Shown one piece after another: positions 34,322 through 42,659 of a DNA stretch of 64,000 bases (position 1 is the stretch's first letter; each line of letters begins with the position of its first letter). Source of the DNA: UTCHB3 sp964531325 (GTDB lineage: Bacteria; Bacteroidota; Ignavibacteria; Ignavibacteriales; Ignavibacteriaceae); NCBI GenBank assembly GCA_964531325.1, contig CAZHCW010000019.1, forward strand, positions 1 through 64,000. Direction: 5' to 3'. The position numbers were made by a program, and so were the translations under genes. The notes beneath the pieces were generated by a model that ran no database searches, was not told where the DNA came from, and saw nothing but the letters and a program-made list of their open reading frames with translations.

Positions 34322-35599
34322 GTGACTTCTGAAGTAATCTTACTAATTGGGCTTGCCTTATGTTTTCTGTGTTCAAGTCTCTTTAGCGGCTCGGAAGTTG
34401 CATTATTTGGTACCAATAAAGCACTTTTAAAGAGGGGATTCCATAAGAACCCCCTCTTCTTACGATATACTCTGTTTTTAATCGAAAACCCAAAAAGATT
34501 ACTTGTGACAATTTTGTTGGGCAACAACCTTGTTAATACACTCGCCTCCATTTTGGCAGTTTCTATCACAATGATAGTAGTTCAAAAATTTCAATTTGAT
34601 CCTGAAACCGCGATAACCATCCAGATCGCAACAATAACCATTTTAGTACTCCTTTTTGGTGAGATAACGCCCAAGGTATATGCCACAAACAATCCGATCG
34701 GTTTTCTCAAATTTGCTGTAATTCCACTCTACTGGTTGAGTCTGTTTCTTTATCCGGCCTCCGAATTGATTAATGAGATAATTAACAAATCATTTGGGAA
34801 GTTTAAATTAAATAAATCAAAACACGCAATCGACCAGGATGAGATTTCGCAACTTGCTGATATTGGACACAAAGCCGGAACTCTTGCTGAAAAAGAACAG
34901 GAAATCATCAAAGGACTTGTTTCATACACAAATGTCTCAGTAAAAGAGGTCATGAAACCAAGGTTGAGTATTGTTGGTGTTCCGGAAAAATCCACACTTG
35001 AGGAGGTTGCTACACTGATCCTCGAAGCGGGACACAGCCGACTGCCGGTTTACAAAGATGATCTCGATGAAATTAAAGGAATTTTGTATGCAAAAGACCT
35101 TCTTCCGATGATGAAAAACAAATTTGCGAGAAGGGTTGCCTCTTTCACTCCTGCTAAACTTGCCAGACCTGCAATGTTTGTTCCTGAAACAAAATCAATT
35201 AGTGAACTGATGCAGGAGTTTCAAGAAAAAAAATTACACATGGCAATTGTAATCGATGAATATGGTGGCACATCAGGTCTGATTACACTTGAAGATATTT
35301 TGGAAGAAATTCTTGGAGACATACGCGATGAATATGACAAAGAAGAGCCAAATATTCGCAAAATAAATCCATTTACTTATGAAGTTAGCGGTGAACTTAC
35401 CATTGGTGAACTTGAAGAACTCCTTAATGTGGAATTTGGTGATATTTCGCCCGATATTCAGACAATTAGTGGATTAATTTTCGAATATGCAGGAAAAATA
35501 CCTAAAAATGGCTTTTCGATTAAAATAGGTCCTGTCACTTTTAAGGTAGTTCAGGTTGAACGAAACAGACTCAGGAAGATAATCGTGAGGACTCAATAG
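34322..35599 (+). CDS. CNNM/CorC-type (HlyC/CorC) membrane protein
   Basis: A 425-aa membrane protein in the order DUF21 (about 1-190, three or four helices, with FSGSEVALFGTN near the start), two CBS domains (about 205-330) and the CorC_HlyC domain (about 340-420). The CBS part contains SRLPVYKDDLDEIKGI and HMAIVIDEYGGTSGLITLED. CNNM/CorC proteins handle Mg2+ or Na+ across the inner membrane. The older hemolysin name is probably wrong for this family. The start is GTG; its end abuts the next gene. Confidence 0.9.
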   Translation: MTSEVILLIGLALCFLCSSLFSGSEVALFGTNKALLKRGFHKNPLFLRYTLFLIENPKRLLVTILLGNNLVNTLASILAVSITMIVVQKFQFDPETAITIQIATITILVLLFGEITPKVYATNNPIGFLKFAVIPLYWLSLFLYPASELINEIINKSFGKFKLNKSKHAIDQDEISQLADIGHKAGTLAEKEQEIIKGLVSYTNVSVKEVMKPRLSIVGVPEKSTLEEVATLILEAGHSRLPVYKDDLDEIKGILYAKDLLPMMKNKFARRVASFTPAKLARPAMFVPETKSISELMQEFQEKKLHMAIVIDEYGGTSGLITLEDILEEILGDIRDEYDKEEPNIRKINPFTYEVSGELTIGELEELLNVEFGDISPDIQTISGLIFEYAGKIPKNGFSIKIGPVTFKVVQVERNRLRKIIVRTQ

Positions 35600-36016
35600 A
35601 TGAAACCCGGATGTTTTCTTAAAACCTTAATAGTAGGAACGATACTTCTTGCAACTGCGATTTACATCATTACCAATAAAGGGAAGGAATGGTTTGTAGA
35701 TCCCATAAAAGAAAATATACTCGCAAGTGCATTTGATTCTTTGCCCAACGAGCTTAAAGGATTAAAAGATACAAAAGAAAAACTGATGCTTGTTGAAAGA
35801 ATCGACAGCCTTGTTACGCTTTTTAAAAGTGATACTTCGGGTGTATCGATTAATTTTACCAAGGTAGAAAAATTTTTTGAGACATTAAAAGACTATTCAA
35901 AAGACAGTTTGTTAACCTCAAAAGAATATGCATTTCTAAAAAAAATGACTGATGAGATGATCTCAATCAAGCCAAAAAATATTATTGAATTTGAGAATGA
36001 CAGTAAGGCACAGTAA
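35600..36016 (+). CDS. Unknown protein with one N-terminal membrane segment
   Basis: I do not recognise this 138-aa protein. It has one membrane helix (about 8-24, IVGTILLATAIYII) after a short basic start, then a probably helical soluble part with many Lys, Asp and Glu, and no cysteine apart from one at the start. Its topology fits the periplasm or the inner membrane. It begins 1 bp after the CorC-like gene and shares a base with the start of the MCE gene. The place suggests a co-expressed accessory protein; no function is claimed. Confidence 0.7.
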   Translation: MKPGCFLKTLIVGTILLATAIYIITNKGKEWFVDPIKENILASAFDSLPNELKGLKDTKEKLMLVERIDSLVTLFKSDTSGVSINFTKVEKFFETLKDYSKDSLLTSKEYAFLKKMTDEMISIKPKNIIEFENDSKAQ

Positions 36017-36951
36017 TGAATGCGCAGCGTAAAACAGAATTAAAAGTAGGCATCACCGCTATAGTGGGGATAGTATTACTCGTTTGGATCATAGGCTGGG
36101 CAAAAAATATCAGTTTTATTGAAAAAAATGTAAACTACAAAATTGAATTCGATAATGTCTCAGGGCTTGAGATAGGGGATAATGTAACAATAAATGGAGT
36201 TAGAAAGGGTTCTGTCGAGACTATTACCGTTACCGGTTCAACTGTACTTGTAGAAGTTGCTATTGAAAAAGATGTTTTGCTACCGGAGGATTCCGGATTT
36301 TATGTCACTATGCTCGACTTAATGGGTGGTAAAAAAATTGAAATACGCCCGGGAAAATCATCCAAAATGATAAACCCGGAGGTGATTCAAAAAGGGGAGT
36401 TTCAATTTGATGTTGCTGAAGTTATGAGTTTTGTAGGTCGTGCCGGTGAAGGAATTCCTGCAATTATGTCTAAAATTGACACTGCTCTTACTGCCATTAA
36501 CTCATATCTACAAGATGAAGAAATTAAAGGTGATGTAAAATCAGGACTTAAGAATTTGGTCGCCTTGGCATCTGATTTTAGATCTTTGATTAGCGAACAA
36601 CGGGGTCAGATTGACCATCTGCTAAAAAACAGTATCAAATTGACCGAAAATGCTGATTCACTTACTAACACTGCGTCAGTTTTTATTAAAGAAAACCAGG
36701 ATTCTATTGCAACGAGTATCAAAAATTTAAATAAATTGCTTGTACAATCTGATGCACTGATCAAAAAGTTTGATGGCATTATCGATGAAACCAAGTCGCA
36801 AAAAAACAATCTTGGTAAACTGTTATATGATGAAGTCACATTTGAAGACCTGAAGATTACACTTAAAGAGGCGAAGGATTTACTTATTCTTGTTAAAAAA
36901 CAATTGAAAAATGAAGGCATTAATGTTAAAGCAAAAATTGATCTTTTTTAA
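36016..36951 (+). CDS. MlaD-type MCE family protein
   Basis: MCE proteins are the periplasmic lipid-binding part of ABC-type lipid carriers between the two membranes. This 311-aa protein has one helix (about 11-30), the MCE domain (about 36-118) with YKIEFDNVSGLEIGDNVTIN and VRKGSVE, followed by LMGGKKIEIRPG, and a long helical tail (about 140-305). Permease (MlaE) and ATPase (MlaF) are not in the neighbourhood. The ATG shares a base with the previous stop; ggt begins before it ends. Confidence 0.87.
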   Translation: MNAQRKTELKVGITAIVGIVLLVWIIGWAKNISFIEKNVNYKIEFDNVSGLEIGDNVTINGVRKGSVETITVTGSTVLVEVAIEKDVLLPEDSGFYVTMLDLMGGKKIEIRPGKSSKMINPEVIQKGEFQFDVAEVMSFVGRAGEGIPAIMSKIDTALTAINSYLQDEEIKGDVKSGLKNLVALASDFRSLISEQRGQIDHLLKNSIKLTENADSLTNTASVFIKENQDSIATSIKNLNKLLVQSDALIKKFDGIIDETKSQKNNLGKLLYDEVTFEDLKITLKEAKDLLILVKKQLKNEGINVKAKIDLF

Positions 36952-38644
36952 ATCAATGTCCATACTGTTTTTCCTTGTTCTATCGCTTTTAACCGGAGGA
37001 TGTAATACCTTTACAGGAAGTGAATACCCGGTTTCGCAGGGTATGGTAGTGAGCGCGGATTCACTGGCAACTGAAGTTGGGTTGAATATTCTGCGAGCAG
37101 GTGGGAATGCAATTGATGCAGCAGTTGGGGTAGGTTTTGCACTTTCAGTAACTTATCCTGTTGCCGGAAATCTGGGTGGTGGCGGTTTTATGGTAATCAG
37201 AAAAGCAAACGGCGAAGAGTTCACACTTGATTATCGTGAAAAAGCCCCAAATCTGGCTAAAAGAGATATGTATCTCAACTCTGAGGGAGAATTCATAGAT
37301 TCACTTGCCCAAGAGGGTATTCTTGCTTCCGGTGTACCGGGGAGTGTTTCGGGGATGTTATTTGCACTCGAGAATCATGGAACGATGTCACGCAAGAATG
37401 TGATTTTGCCTGCTTTTAAAATTGCAGAGGAAGGATTTTTACTCTCAGAAGCTACAGCCAACTCTTTTAACCGATATCGAAATTCTTTCCTGAAGTTTCC
37501 ATCAACAACTAAATATTTTACCAAAGACAGTTCACTTTTTGGAAAAGGCGATCTCTTTGTACAGAAAGATCTTGCTGCAACCCTTCAAAGAATTATTGAA
37601 AACGGGTCTGATGGTTTTTATAAAGGTACAACTGCCTACTTGATTGTTGAACAAACAAAAAAAATGGACGGTATAATTTCCCACAAAGATCTTGCAAATT
37701 ATAATACTGTTGTTAGAGATGTTGTTAGAGGGAAATACCGCGATTATCAGATAATTTCTATGCCACCTCCAAGTTCAGGAGGTATTGCTTTGGTTGAACT
37801 CCTTAATATCCTCGAGAACATTGACATTAAAAGTTTGGGACACAACTCAGTAAAATATGTTCACTATCTTACTGAGGCGATGCGGAGAGTGTATGCAGAT
37901 CGTTCAAAATATCTTGGTGATCCTGATTTTTTCCCTGTTCCCGTTGATTCGCTCTTATCAAAAAAATACGCGCATAGATTATTTTCTCAGATAACAAATT
38001 CAGCATCAAATTCTGTTGATGTTACTCCCGGACTTGAGAAAGGGATTGAAAGTCTGGAAACTACACATTATTCGATAATCGACAAGTGGGGAAATGCCGT
38101 AAGTGTAACAACCACAATTAATTCCGGTTATGGATCTAAAGTAGTGGTTGATGGTGCCGGGTTCTTTCTGAATAACGAGATGGATGATTTTTCGGCGAAA
38201 CCGGGAGTTCCAAATCAGTTTGGTTTATTGGGGAGTGAGGCAAACTCGATTGAGCCCGGTAAAAGAATGCTCAGTTCGATGACACCAACAATTGTGTTAA
38301 AAGATGATAAACCGGTTTTAATAGTTGGATCTCCCGGTGGTTCTACTATAATAACAGCCGTACTTCAAGTGGTTTTGAATGTTCTCGATTTTGATATGGA
38401 AGTAAAAGACGCGGTGAATGCACCGAGGATACATCATCAATGGTATCCTGACCAGGTTTCTCTTGAGGAAGGGGTGTTGGATCCTCTTGGAACACTTGAA
38501 TTGATGAATATTGGACATAAAGTAAAAGATATTCCATATCTCGGTTTGATTGAAGCTATCAAAATTGATCCTGAGACAGGAAAAGTTTCCGGAGCCACTG
38601 ATAGAAGAGGTTTTGGACTTGCCAAAGGAGAATTCGACAAATGA
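36923..38644 (+). CDS. ggt: Gamma-glutamyltransferase, lipoprotein
   Basis: GGT hydrolyses or transfers the gamma-glutamyl group of glutathione and related compounds. The enzyme autocleaves ahead of the catalytic threonine, here the second Thr of LETTHYS, with GNAVSVTTTINSGYGS and LNNEMDDF after it and GNLGGGGFMVIRK before it. The signal ends in a lipobox LLTGGCN, so it would be anchored to a membrane in the periplasm. The frame opens at 36911; I prefer ATG 36923, which has GAAGG 5 nt upstream. It overlaps the MCE gene and, by 4 bp, acpS. Confidence 0.93.
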   Translation: MLKQKLIFFKSMSILFFLVLSLLTGGCNTFTGSEYPVSQGMVVSADSLATEVGLNILRAGGNAIDAAVGVGFALSVTYPVAGNLGGGGFMVIRKANGEEFTLDYREKAPNLAKRDMYLNSEGEFIDSLAQEGILASGVPGSVSGMLFALENHGTMSRKNVILPAFKIAEEGFLLSEATANSFNRYRNSFLKFPSTTKYFTKDSSLFGKGDLFVQKDLAATLQRIIENGSDGFYKGTTAYLIVEQTKKMDGIISHKDLANYNTVVRDVVRGKYRDYQIISMPPPSSGGIALVELLNILENIDIKSLGHNSVKYVHYLTEAMRRVYADRSKYLGDPDFFPVPVDSLLSKKYAHRLFSQITNSASNSVDVTPGLEKGIESLETTHYSIIDKWGNAVSVTTTINSGYGSKVVVDGAGFFLNNEMDDFSAKPGVPNQFGLLGSEANSIEPGKRMLSSMTPTIVLKDDKPVLIVGSPGGSTIITAVLQVVLNVLDFDMEVKDAVNAPRIHHQWYPDQVSLEEGVLDPLGTLELMNIGHKVKDIPYLGLIEAIKIDPETGKVSGATDRRGFGLAKGEFDK

Positions 38645-39009
38645 TAGTTGGAACCGGGGTTGACATAATTGAAATTGACCGAATTCAAAAATCCATTGAA
38701 AGATTTGAGAGCCGGTTTCTAAATAAAATTTACACTCACACAGAAATTGAATACTGTTCAACAAAAGCTGATAAGTATAGAAGATTTGCAGCCAGATGGG
38801 CGATTAAAGAAGCGGTTTACAAAGCTTTAATGAAATATGATGAAACAATTGCCTGGAAGGATATTTCTGTAAAAAATGACAGCGATGGAGCTCCGGTGCT
38901 TGAAGATCTTGAAAAAATCATGCGCATTAAAGAGATGGGAATTTCAATTCATATCACGCTTAGCCATTCCAATAATTACGCTGTTGCGATGGCAATCGCC
39001 GAAAAATAA
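38641..39009 (+). CDS. acpS: Holo-[acyl-carrier-protein] synthase
   Basis: AcpS moves the phosphopantetheine arm from CoA to acyl carrier protein. The 122-aa protein has the metal-binding start VGTGVDIIEIDRI and the second block FAARWAIKEAVYKAL. The length fits the trimeric AcpS type. The ATG overlaps the ggt stop by 4 bp (ATGA), so translation is probably coupled. CoaX, encoded at 9854, works at the head of the CoA pathway that supplies its substrate. Confidence 0.96.
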   Translation: MIVGTGVDIIEIDRIQKSIERFESRFLNKIYTHTEIEYCSTKADKYRRFAARWAIKEAVYKALMKYDETIAWKDISVKNDSDGAPVLEDLEKIMRIKEMGISIHITLSHSNNYAVAMAIAEK

Positions 39010-39074
39010 CAATAAGTTAAACTTCCTTTCTCCGCTTTTTGTTATATTAGCAGTGACGGAAAGGAGAGTTTTAA

Positions 39075-39179
39075 TTCAGCTTTCAAAAACACCATTCGGT
39101 ACTTTATAACACTTTTGTATTAGTTCTCAATCAGAGTTACGAACCACTGTCTGTTTGCAATGTTAAACGGGCTTTTGAC
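39075..39179 (+). other. Open frame upstream of the HNH start, conserved-looking, no start codon
   Basis: The HNH frame stays open for 35 codons upstream of its first ATG, back to TAA at 39072. It reads TFVLVLNQSYEPLSVCNVKR, a stretch I know as the N-terminus of this HNH family. No ATG, GTG, TTG, CTG or ATN codon starts it. A strong AAGGAG (39061-39066) fits an ATT at 39074 in another frame. That frame runs only 11 codons. Confidence 0.6.
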
Positions 39180-39605
39180 ATGGTCTATCTCGGAAAAGCA
39201 GATGCCATCCTTGAAGATCAGGAACGAAAAATTCGTTCTGTTCGGAAAAATTACCCTTTTCCTGTTGTGATCCGGTTACGAAAGTATATCCACATCCCAT
39301 ATAAGCAGGTAATTTTGACCCGAAAAAATATTATTCGGAGAGATAACCACAAGTGTGCTTATTGCGGTAAAACCGACCTTTTATTAACCATCGATCACAT
39401 TATTCCCAGATCAAAAGGCGGTATCGATTCCTGGGAAAATCTAATTTCTGCATGCCCCAAATGTAACAGTAAAAAAGGGGACAGAACTCCTGCGGACGCC
39501 GGAATGTCACTCCTTTTCCAGCCTTATGCGCCCAATAACTTACTTTTTATTAAATTTGCAGTAGGTAATTTGGATAATCGTTGGAAACCCTATCTTTTTC
39601 ATTAA
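39180..39605 (+). CDS. HNH endonuclease family protein
   Basis: A 141-aa frame from its first ATG. The C-terminal HNH zinc-finger nuclease shows CAYCG, the core DHIIPRSKGG and ACPKCNSKKGDR, that is two CxxC pairs around the DH-N catalytic elements. Family members usually begin with a VLVLNxxYEPL element. Here that element lies upstream of the ATG (39075-39179), so the real protein is probably longer. Free-standing HNH proteins of this kind are common in Bacteroidota and of unknown role. It stands 14 bp before trpS. Confidence 0.8.
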   Translation: MVYLGKADAILEDQERKIRSVRKNYPFPVVIRLRKYIHIPYKQVILTRKNIIRRDNHKCAYCGKTDLLLTIDHIIPRSKGGIDSWENLISACPKCNSKKGDRTPADAGMSLLFQPYAPNNLLFIKFAVGNLDNRWKPYLFH

Positions 39606-39618
39606 TTAAAACTATCTG

Positions 39619-40599
39619 ATGCGAAAAAAAAGAATATTAAGTGGAATGCGCCCCACCGGAAAACTCCACTTGGGGCATTATGCCGGTGCACTCGAAAACT
39701 GGGTAAAACTACAAGAAGAATATGAAAATTATCATTTAATTGCTGATTATCATGTACTGACCACCGACCTGGATACTTCACGAATCTATCAGGACACAAT
39801 CGATATGGTTATCGACTGGCTGGCGATAGGGCTTGATCCCAAAAAAGTTAAAATCTTCCGGCAGTCACAAGTTAAAGAACACTCTGAACTCTTTCTGATT
39901 TTTTCAATGTTAATTACTGCAAACCGACTTGAAAGAAATCCTTCGTTAAAAGATCAGATCAGAGACCTGAACATTCAACAGACAGTGTATGGGCATCTTG
40001 GTTATCCTGTTTTGCAAGCTGCAGACATATTGCTTTACAAAGGTGAAGCAGTTCCCGTTGGAGAAGATCAGGTTCCACATGTAGAGATTACAAGGGAAAT
40101 TGCCAGAAAGTTTAACAATCAATATGGTGAAATCTTTCCTGAACCTGATCCACTTTTAACTGTTTTTGCCAGACTTGCCGGATTGGATGGTGTAGCGAAG
40201 ATGAGTAAATCGCTTGGAAATACAATTCTACTATCAGATGATGCGGAAATCGTTAAACAAAAGATGCGAAAAGCTGTTACCGACCCACAAAAACTGCGCA
40301 AGAACGATCCCGGTCATCCTCAGGTTTGTGTAGTCTTTTCATATCACAAAAAATTTAATCCAATTGAAGTTCCGGAAATTGATACCAACTGTCGAAGTGG
40401 TGCTTTAGGTTGTGTTGATTGCAAATTGAACTGTTCTGCAAAAATCTCCGCATTTCTTGAGCCGGTTCTCGAAAAACGGAGCATATATGAGAACGATATT
40501 TCAATAGTTCTTGATGTATTATCAGAAGGCGAAAAGGAAGCACGCAAAGCAGCCGAAATAACCATGCATGATGTTAGAACCAAAATGAAAATGGGATAA
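39619..40599 (+). CDS. trpS: Tryptophan--tRNA ligase
   Basis: Class I aminoacyl-tRNA synthetase for Trp. At 326 aa it has the normal bacterial length. GKLHLGHYAGA contains the HIGH-type motif and AKMSKSLGN the KMSKS motif. VGEDQVPHVEITREIARKFN is also typical of TrpRS. It ends directly before scpA (TAA then ATG). In E. coli and others trpS stands elsewhere; here it heads the scp genes. Confidence 0.96.
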   Translation: MRKKRILSGMRPTGKLHLGHYAGALENWVKLQEEYENYHLIADYHVLTTDLDTSRIYQDTIDMVIDWLAIGLDPKKVKIFRQSQVKEHSELFLIFSMLITANRLERNPSLKDQIRDLNIQQTVYGHLGYPVLQAADILLYKGEAVPVGEDQVPHVEITREIARKFNNQYGEIFPEPDPLLTVFARLAGLDGVAKMSKSLGNTILLSDDAEIVKQKMRKAVTDPQKLRKNDPGHPQVCVVFSYHKKFNPIEVPEIDTNCRSGALGCVDCKLNCSAKISAFLEPVLEKRSIYENDISIVLDVLSEGEKEARKAAEITMHDVRTKMKMG

Positions 40600-41319
40600 A
40601 TGTTCAAAGTAAAACTTGATACATTTGAGGGTCCGCTCGATCTACTCCTTTTTTTTATAAAGAGGGATGAACTTGATATTTATGACATACCAATAGCATA
40701 TATTACAAACGAATTTCTAAAGTATCTCGAACTGATCAAGATTCTTGATCTTGAACAGGCGGGGGATTTTATTCTTCTGGCGTCAACTCTTATGCATATA
40801 AAGGTAAGGATGCTTTTGCCCAAGGAAGTGGATGAAAAGGGGCAGGAAATAGACCCCCGTACTGAACTGGTTCAACAATTACTTGAGTATAAAAGATATA
40901 AAGAGATGGCTGAAGAATTTTCTTTTTTTGAAACCGAACAAAGAAAAATCTTTTATCGGGGTAATTTTAATTTGGATGAAAAATCAACATTTGATGACAC
41001 AGGACTTTTACTTAAGAATATTACAGTGTTTGATCTCGCAAGAGCTTTTCAAAAAATCATGTCAAACCTTAAACCTGAACCCATTCACCATATTCAGAGA
41101 GTGCCTGTGAGCATTGAAGAACAAATGCAATTTATTATGAAACGGTTAACGGAGGAAAAGGAGATCATTTTTTCTAAAATGGTTACAAGTATAAGGATTA
41201 AAATTCAAGTGGTATACACTTTTGTAGCTCTTCTTGAGATGGTGAAAATGCAATTAATCGGGATAAAAGAGTCTCCGAATTTTAATGATTTTATGATCTA
41301 TGCTATAGAGAATGATTGA
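40600..41319 (+). CDS. scpA: Segregation and condensation protein A
   Basis: ScpA is the kleisin that bridges the heads of the SMC dimer in chromosome condensation. The 239 aa have the N-terminal SMC-neck part with FEGPLDLLLFFIKRDELDI and the typical LLASTLMHIKVRMLLPK, and a C-terminal winged helix (about 165-235). It overlaps scpB by 8 bp; the two form one complex. The smc gene itself is not seen. Confidence 0.95.
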   Translation: MFKVKLDTFEGPLDLLLFFIKRDELDIYDIPIAYITNEFLKYLELIKILDLEQAGDFILLASTLMHIKVRMLLPKEVDEKGQEIDPRTELVQQLLEYKRYKEMAEEFSFFETEQRKIFYRGNFNLDEKSTFDDTGLLLKNITVFDLARAFQKIMSNLKPEPIHHIQRVPVSIEEQMQFIMKRLTEEKEIIFSKMVTSIRIKIQVVYTFVALLEMVKMQLIGIKESPNFNDFMIYAIEND

Positions 41320-41950
41320 CGAGCTTTATTTCCCCGTAATTGAAGGATTAATTTTTGCTTCTGAAGACCCCATCTGTGCTGATGAGATTGTAAGAGCAAT
41401 CGTTGCCATTGATGGTGAAACCACGGTCATCAATTCAGAAGATGTAACAAACGCGGTTGATCAAATAAATATAAAATATGAAAATGTTGAATTTCCTTTC
41501 AGGATTACTAGGATATCAGGGGGGTATATATTTGCCACAAAGCCAGAGTTAAGCAAATACCTTGGTTACCTCAATTCTGAAAAAATAAAGAGGCGACTTT
41601 CACAGGCTTCACTTGAAACACTTTCCATTATTGCATATAAGCAGCCGATCACAAAACCTGATCTTGAAGCGATCAGGGGGGTTAATTCAGATTATATACT
41701 GAGCACGCTCCTTGAGAAAAGACTCATAACCATTGTTGGAAGGGCGGAAACAGTGGGAAGACCACTTTTATATGCAACAACAGAAGAATTTCTAAAATAT
41801 TTTGGGCTAAACAAAATATCAGACCTCCCACGCCCGCGTGAGATTGATGAATTGATGCAGGATGAGGATTTCATCGAACAGAAACGAAAATTAATGATGC
41901 AAGCAGTGGAAGAAACTATAGAATTGGAATTAAAAGATGAAAACGAATAA
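41312..41950 (+). CDS. scpB: Segregation and condensation protein B
   Basis: ScpB dimers bind the middle of ScpA and control the condensin ATPase. The 212-aa protein has two winged helices: the first (about 8-85) with VIEGLIFASEDPI, the second (about 90-165) with LSQASLETLSIIAYKQPITK and the loop IRGVNSDYILSTLLEK, VGRPLLYATTEEFLKYFG. It overlaps scpA by 8 bp and the rluB-type gene by 14 bp. Confidence 0.95.
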   Translation: MIDELYFPVIEGLIFASEDPICADEIVRAIVAIDGETTVINSEDVTNAVDQINIKYENVEFPFRITRISGGYIFATKPELSKYLGYLNSEKIKRRLSQASLETLSIIAYKQPITKPDLEAIRGVNSDYILSTLLEKRLITIVGRAETVGRPLLYATTEEFLKYFGLNKISDLPRPREIDELMQDEDFIEQKRKLMMQAVEETIELELKDENE

Positions 41951-42659
41951 GATAAGAATAAATAAATTTCTTGCTATGGCAGGGATTGCAAGCAGAAGAA
42001 AAGTTGAAGAATTTATTCTTGCCGGAAGAATAGATGTAAACGGTGAAACCATCACTTCTCTGGCAGTGGTAGTTGATCCCTCTGTTGACACAGTGGAACT
42101 TGATGGTGAGGTTCTTCACTTTGAGGATAAAGTTTATTTTATTTTAAACAAACCTTCAGGCTATATCACTTCTGTTTCGGATGATAAAAACAGACCTGTG
42201 GTAACTGATCTCATTAAAACTCCTTTCAGAGTTTTCCCGGTGGGAAGACTTGACTGGGACACCACAGGTGTTCTTATAATGAGTAACGATGGTGATTTCG
42301 CTAATGTAATGCTTCATCCTTCTAATAAGATAATGAGAACTTACGAAGTGAAGTTGGATAAACCATTTGATCCTGAGCACTTAACTTTACTCAAAAAAGG
42401 GCTTTCTTTGGATGGAGTAAAAGGAAAATTTGAAACTGTGCTCATTAATCGTAAAAACCCTCGACTTGTAACCGTTGAGTGTACTGAAGGACGGAATTTG
42501 TTTGTAAAACGGATGTTTAGAAAATTAGACTATTTTGTTGATAAACTTCATAGAAGCAAATTTGCAGGTTTTACGGTGAATGACTTGAAACCCGGCACTT
42601 TCCGTCAAGTTAGTCTTCACGAAATTAAGGATGTACTTGCGAAGTATTCTCACAAGTAG
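41937..42659 (+). CDS. rluB: RsuA/RluB-type pseudouridine synthase
   Basis: Makes pseudouridine in ribosomal RNA; its place after scpB and the scp-rluB order known in many bacteria favour RluB (23S rRNA U2605). The 240 aa hold an N-terminal S4 RNA-binding domain (about 4-60, INKFLAMAGIASRRKVEEFI) and the catalytic domain with GRLDWDTTGVL, whose first Asp is the nucleophile. The RNA target cannot be read from sequence with certainty. Its last 29 bp overlap dacB. Confidence 0.92.
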   Translation: MKTNKIRINKFLAMAGIASRRKVEEFILAGRIDVNGETITSLAVVVDPSVDTVELDGEVLHFEDKVYFILNKPSGYITSVSDDKNRPVVTDLIKTPFRVFPVGRLDWDTTGVLIMSNDGDFANVMLHPSNKIMRTYEVKLDKPFDPEHLTLLKKGLSLDGVKGKFETVLINRKNPRLVTVECTEGRNLFVKRMFRKLDYFVDKLHRSKFAGFTVNDLKPGTFRQVSLHEIKDVLAKYSHK

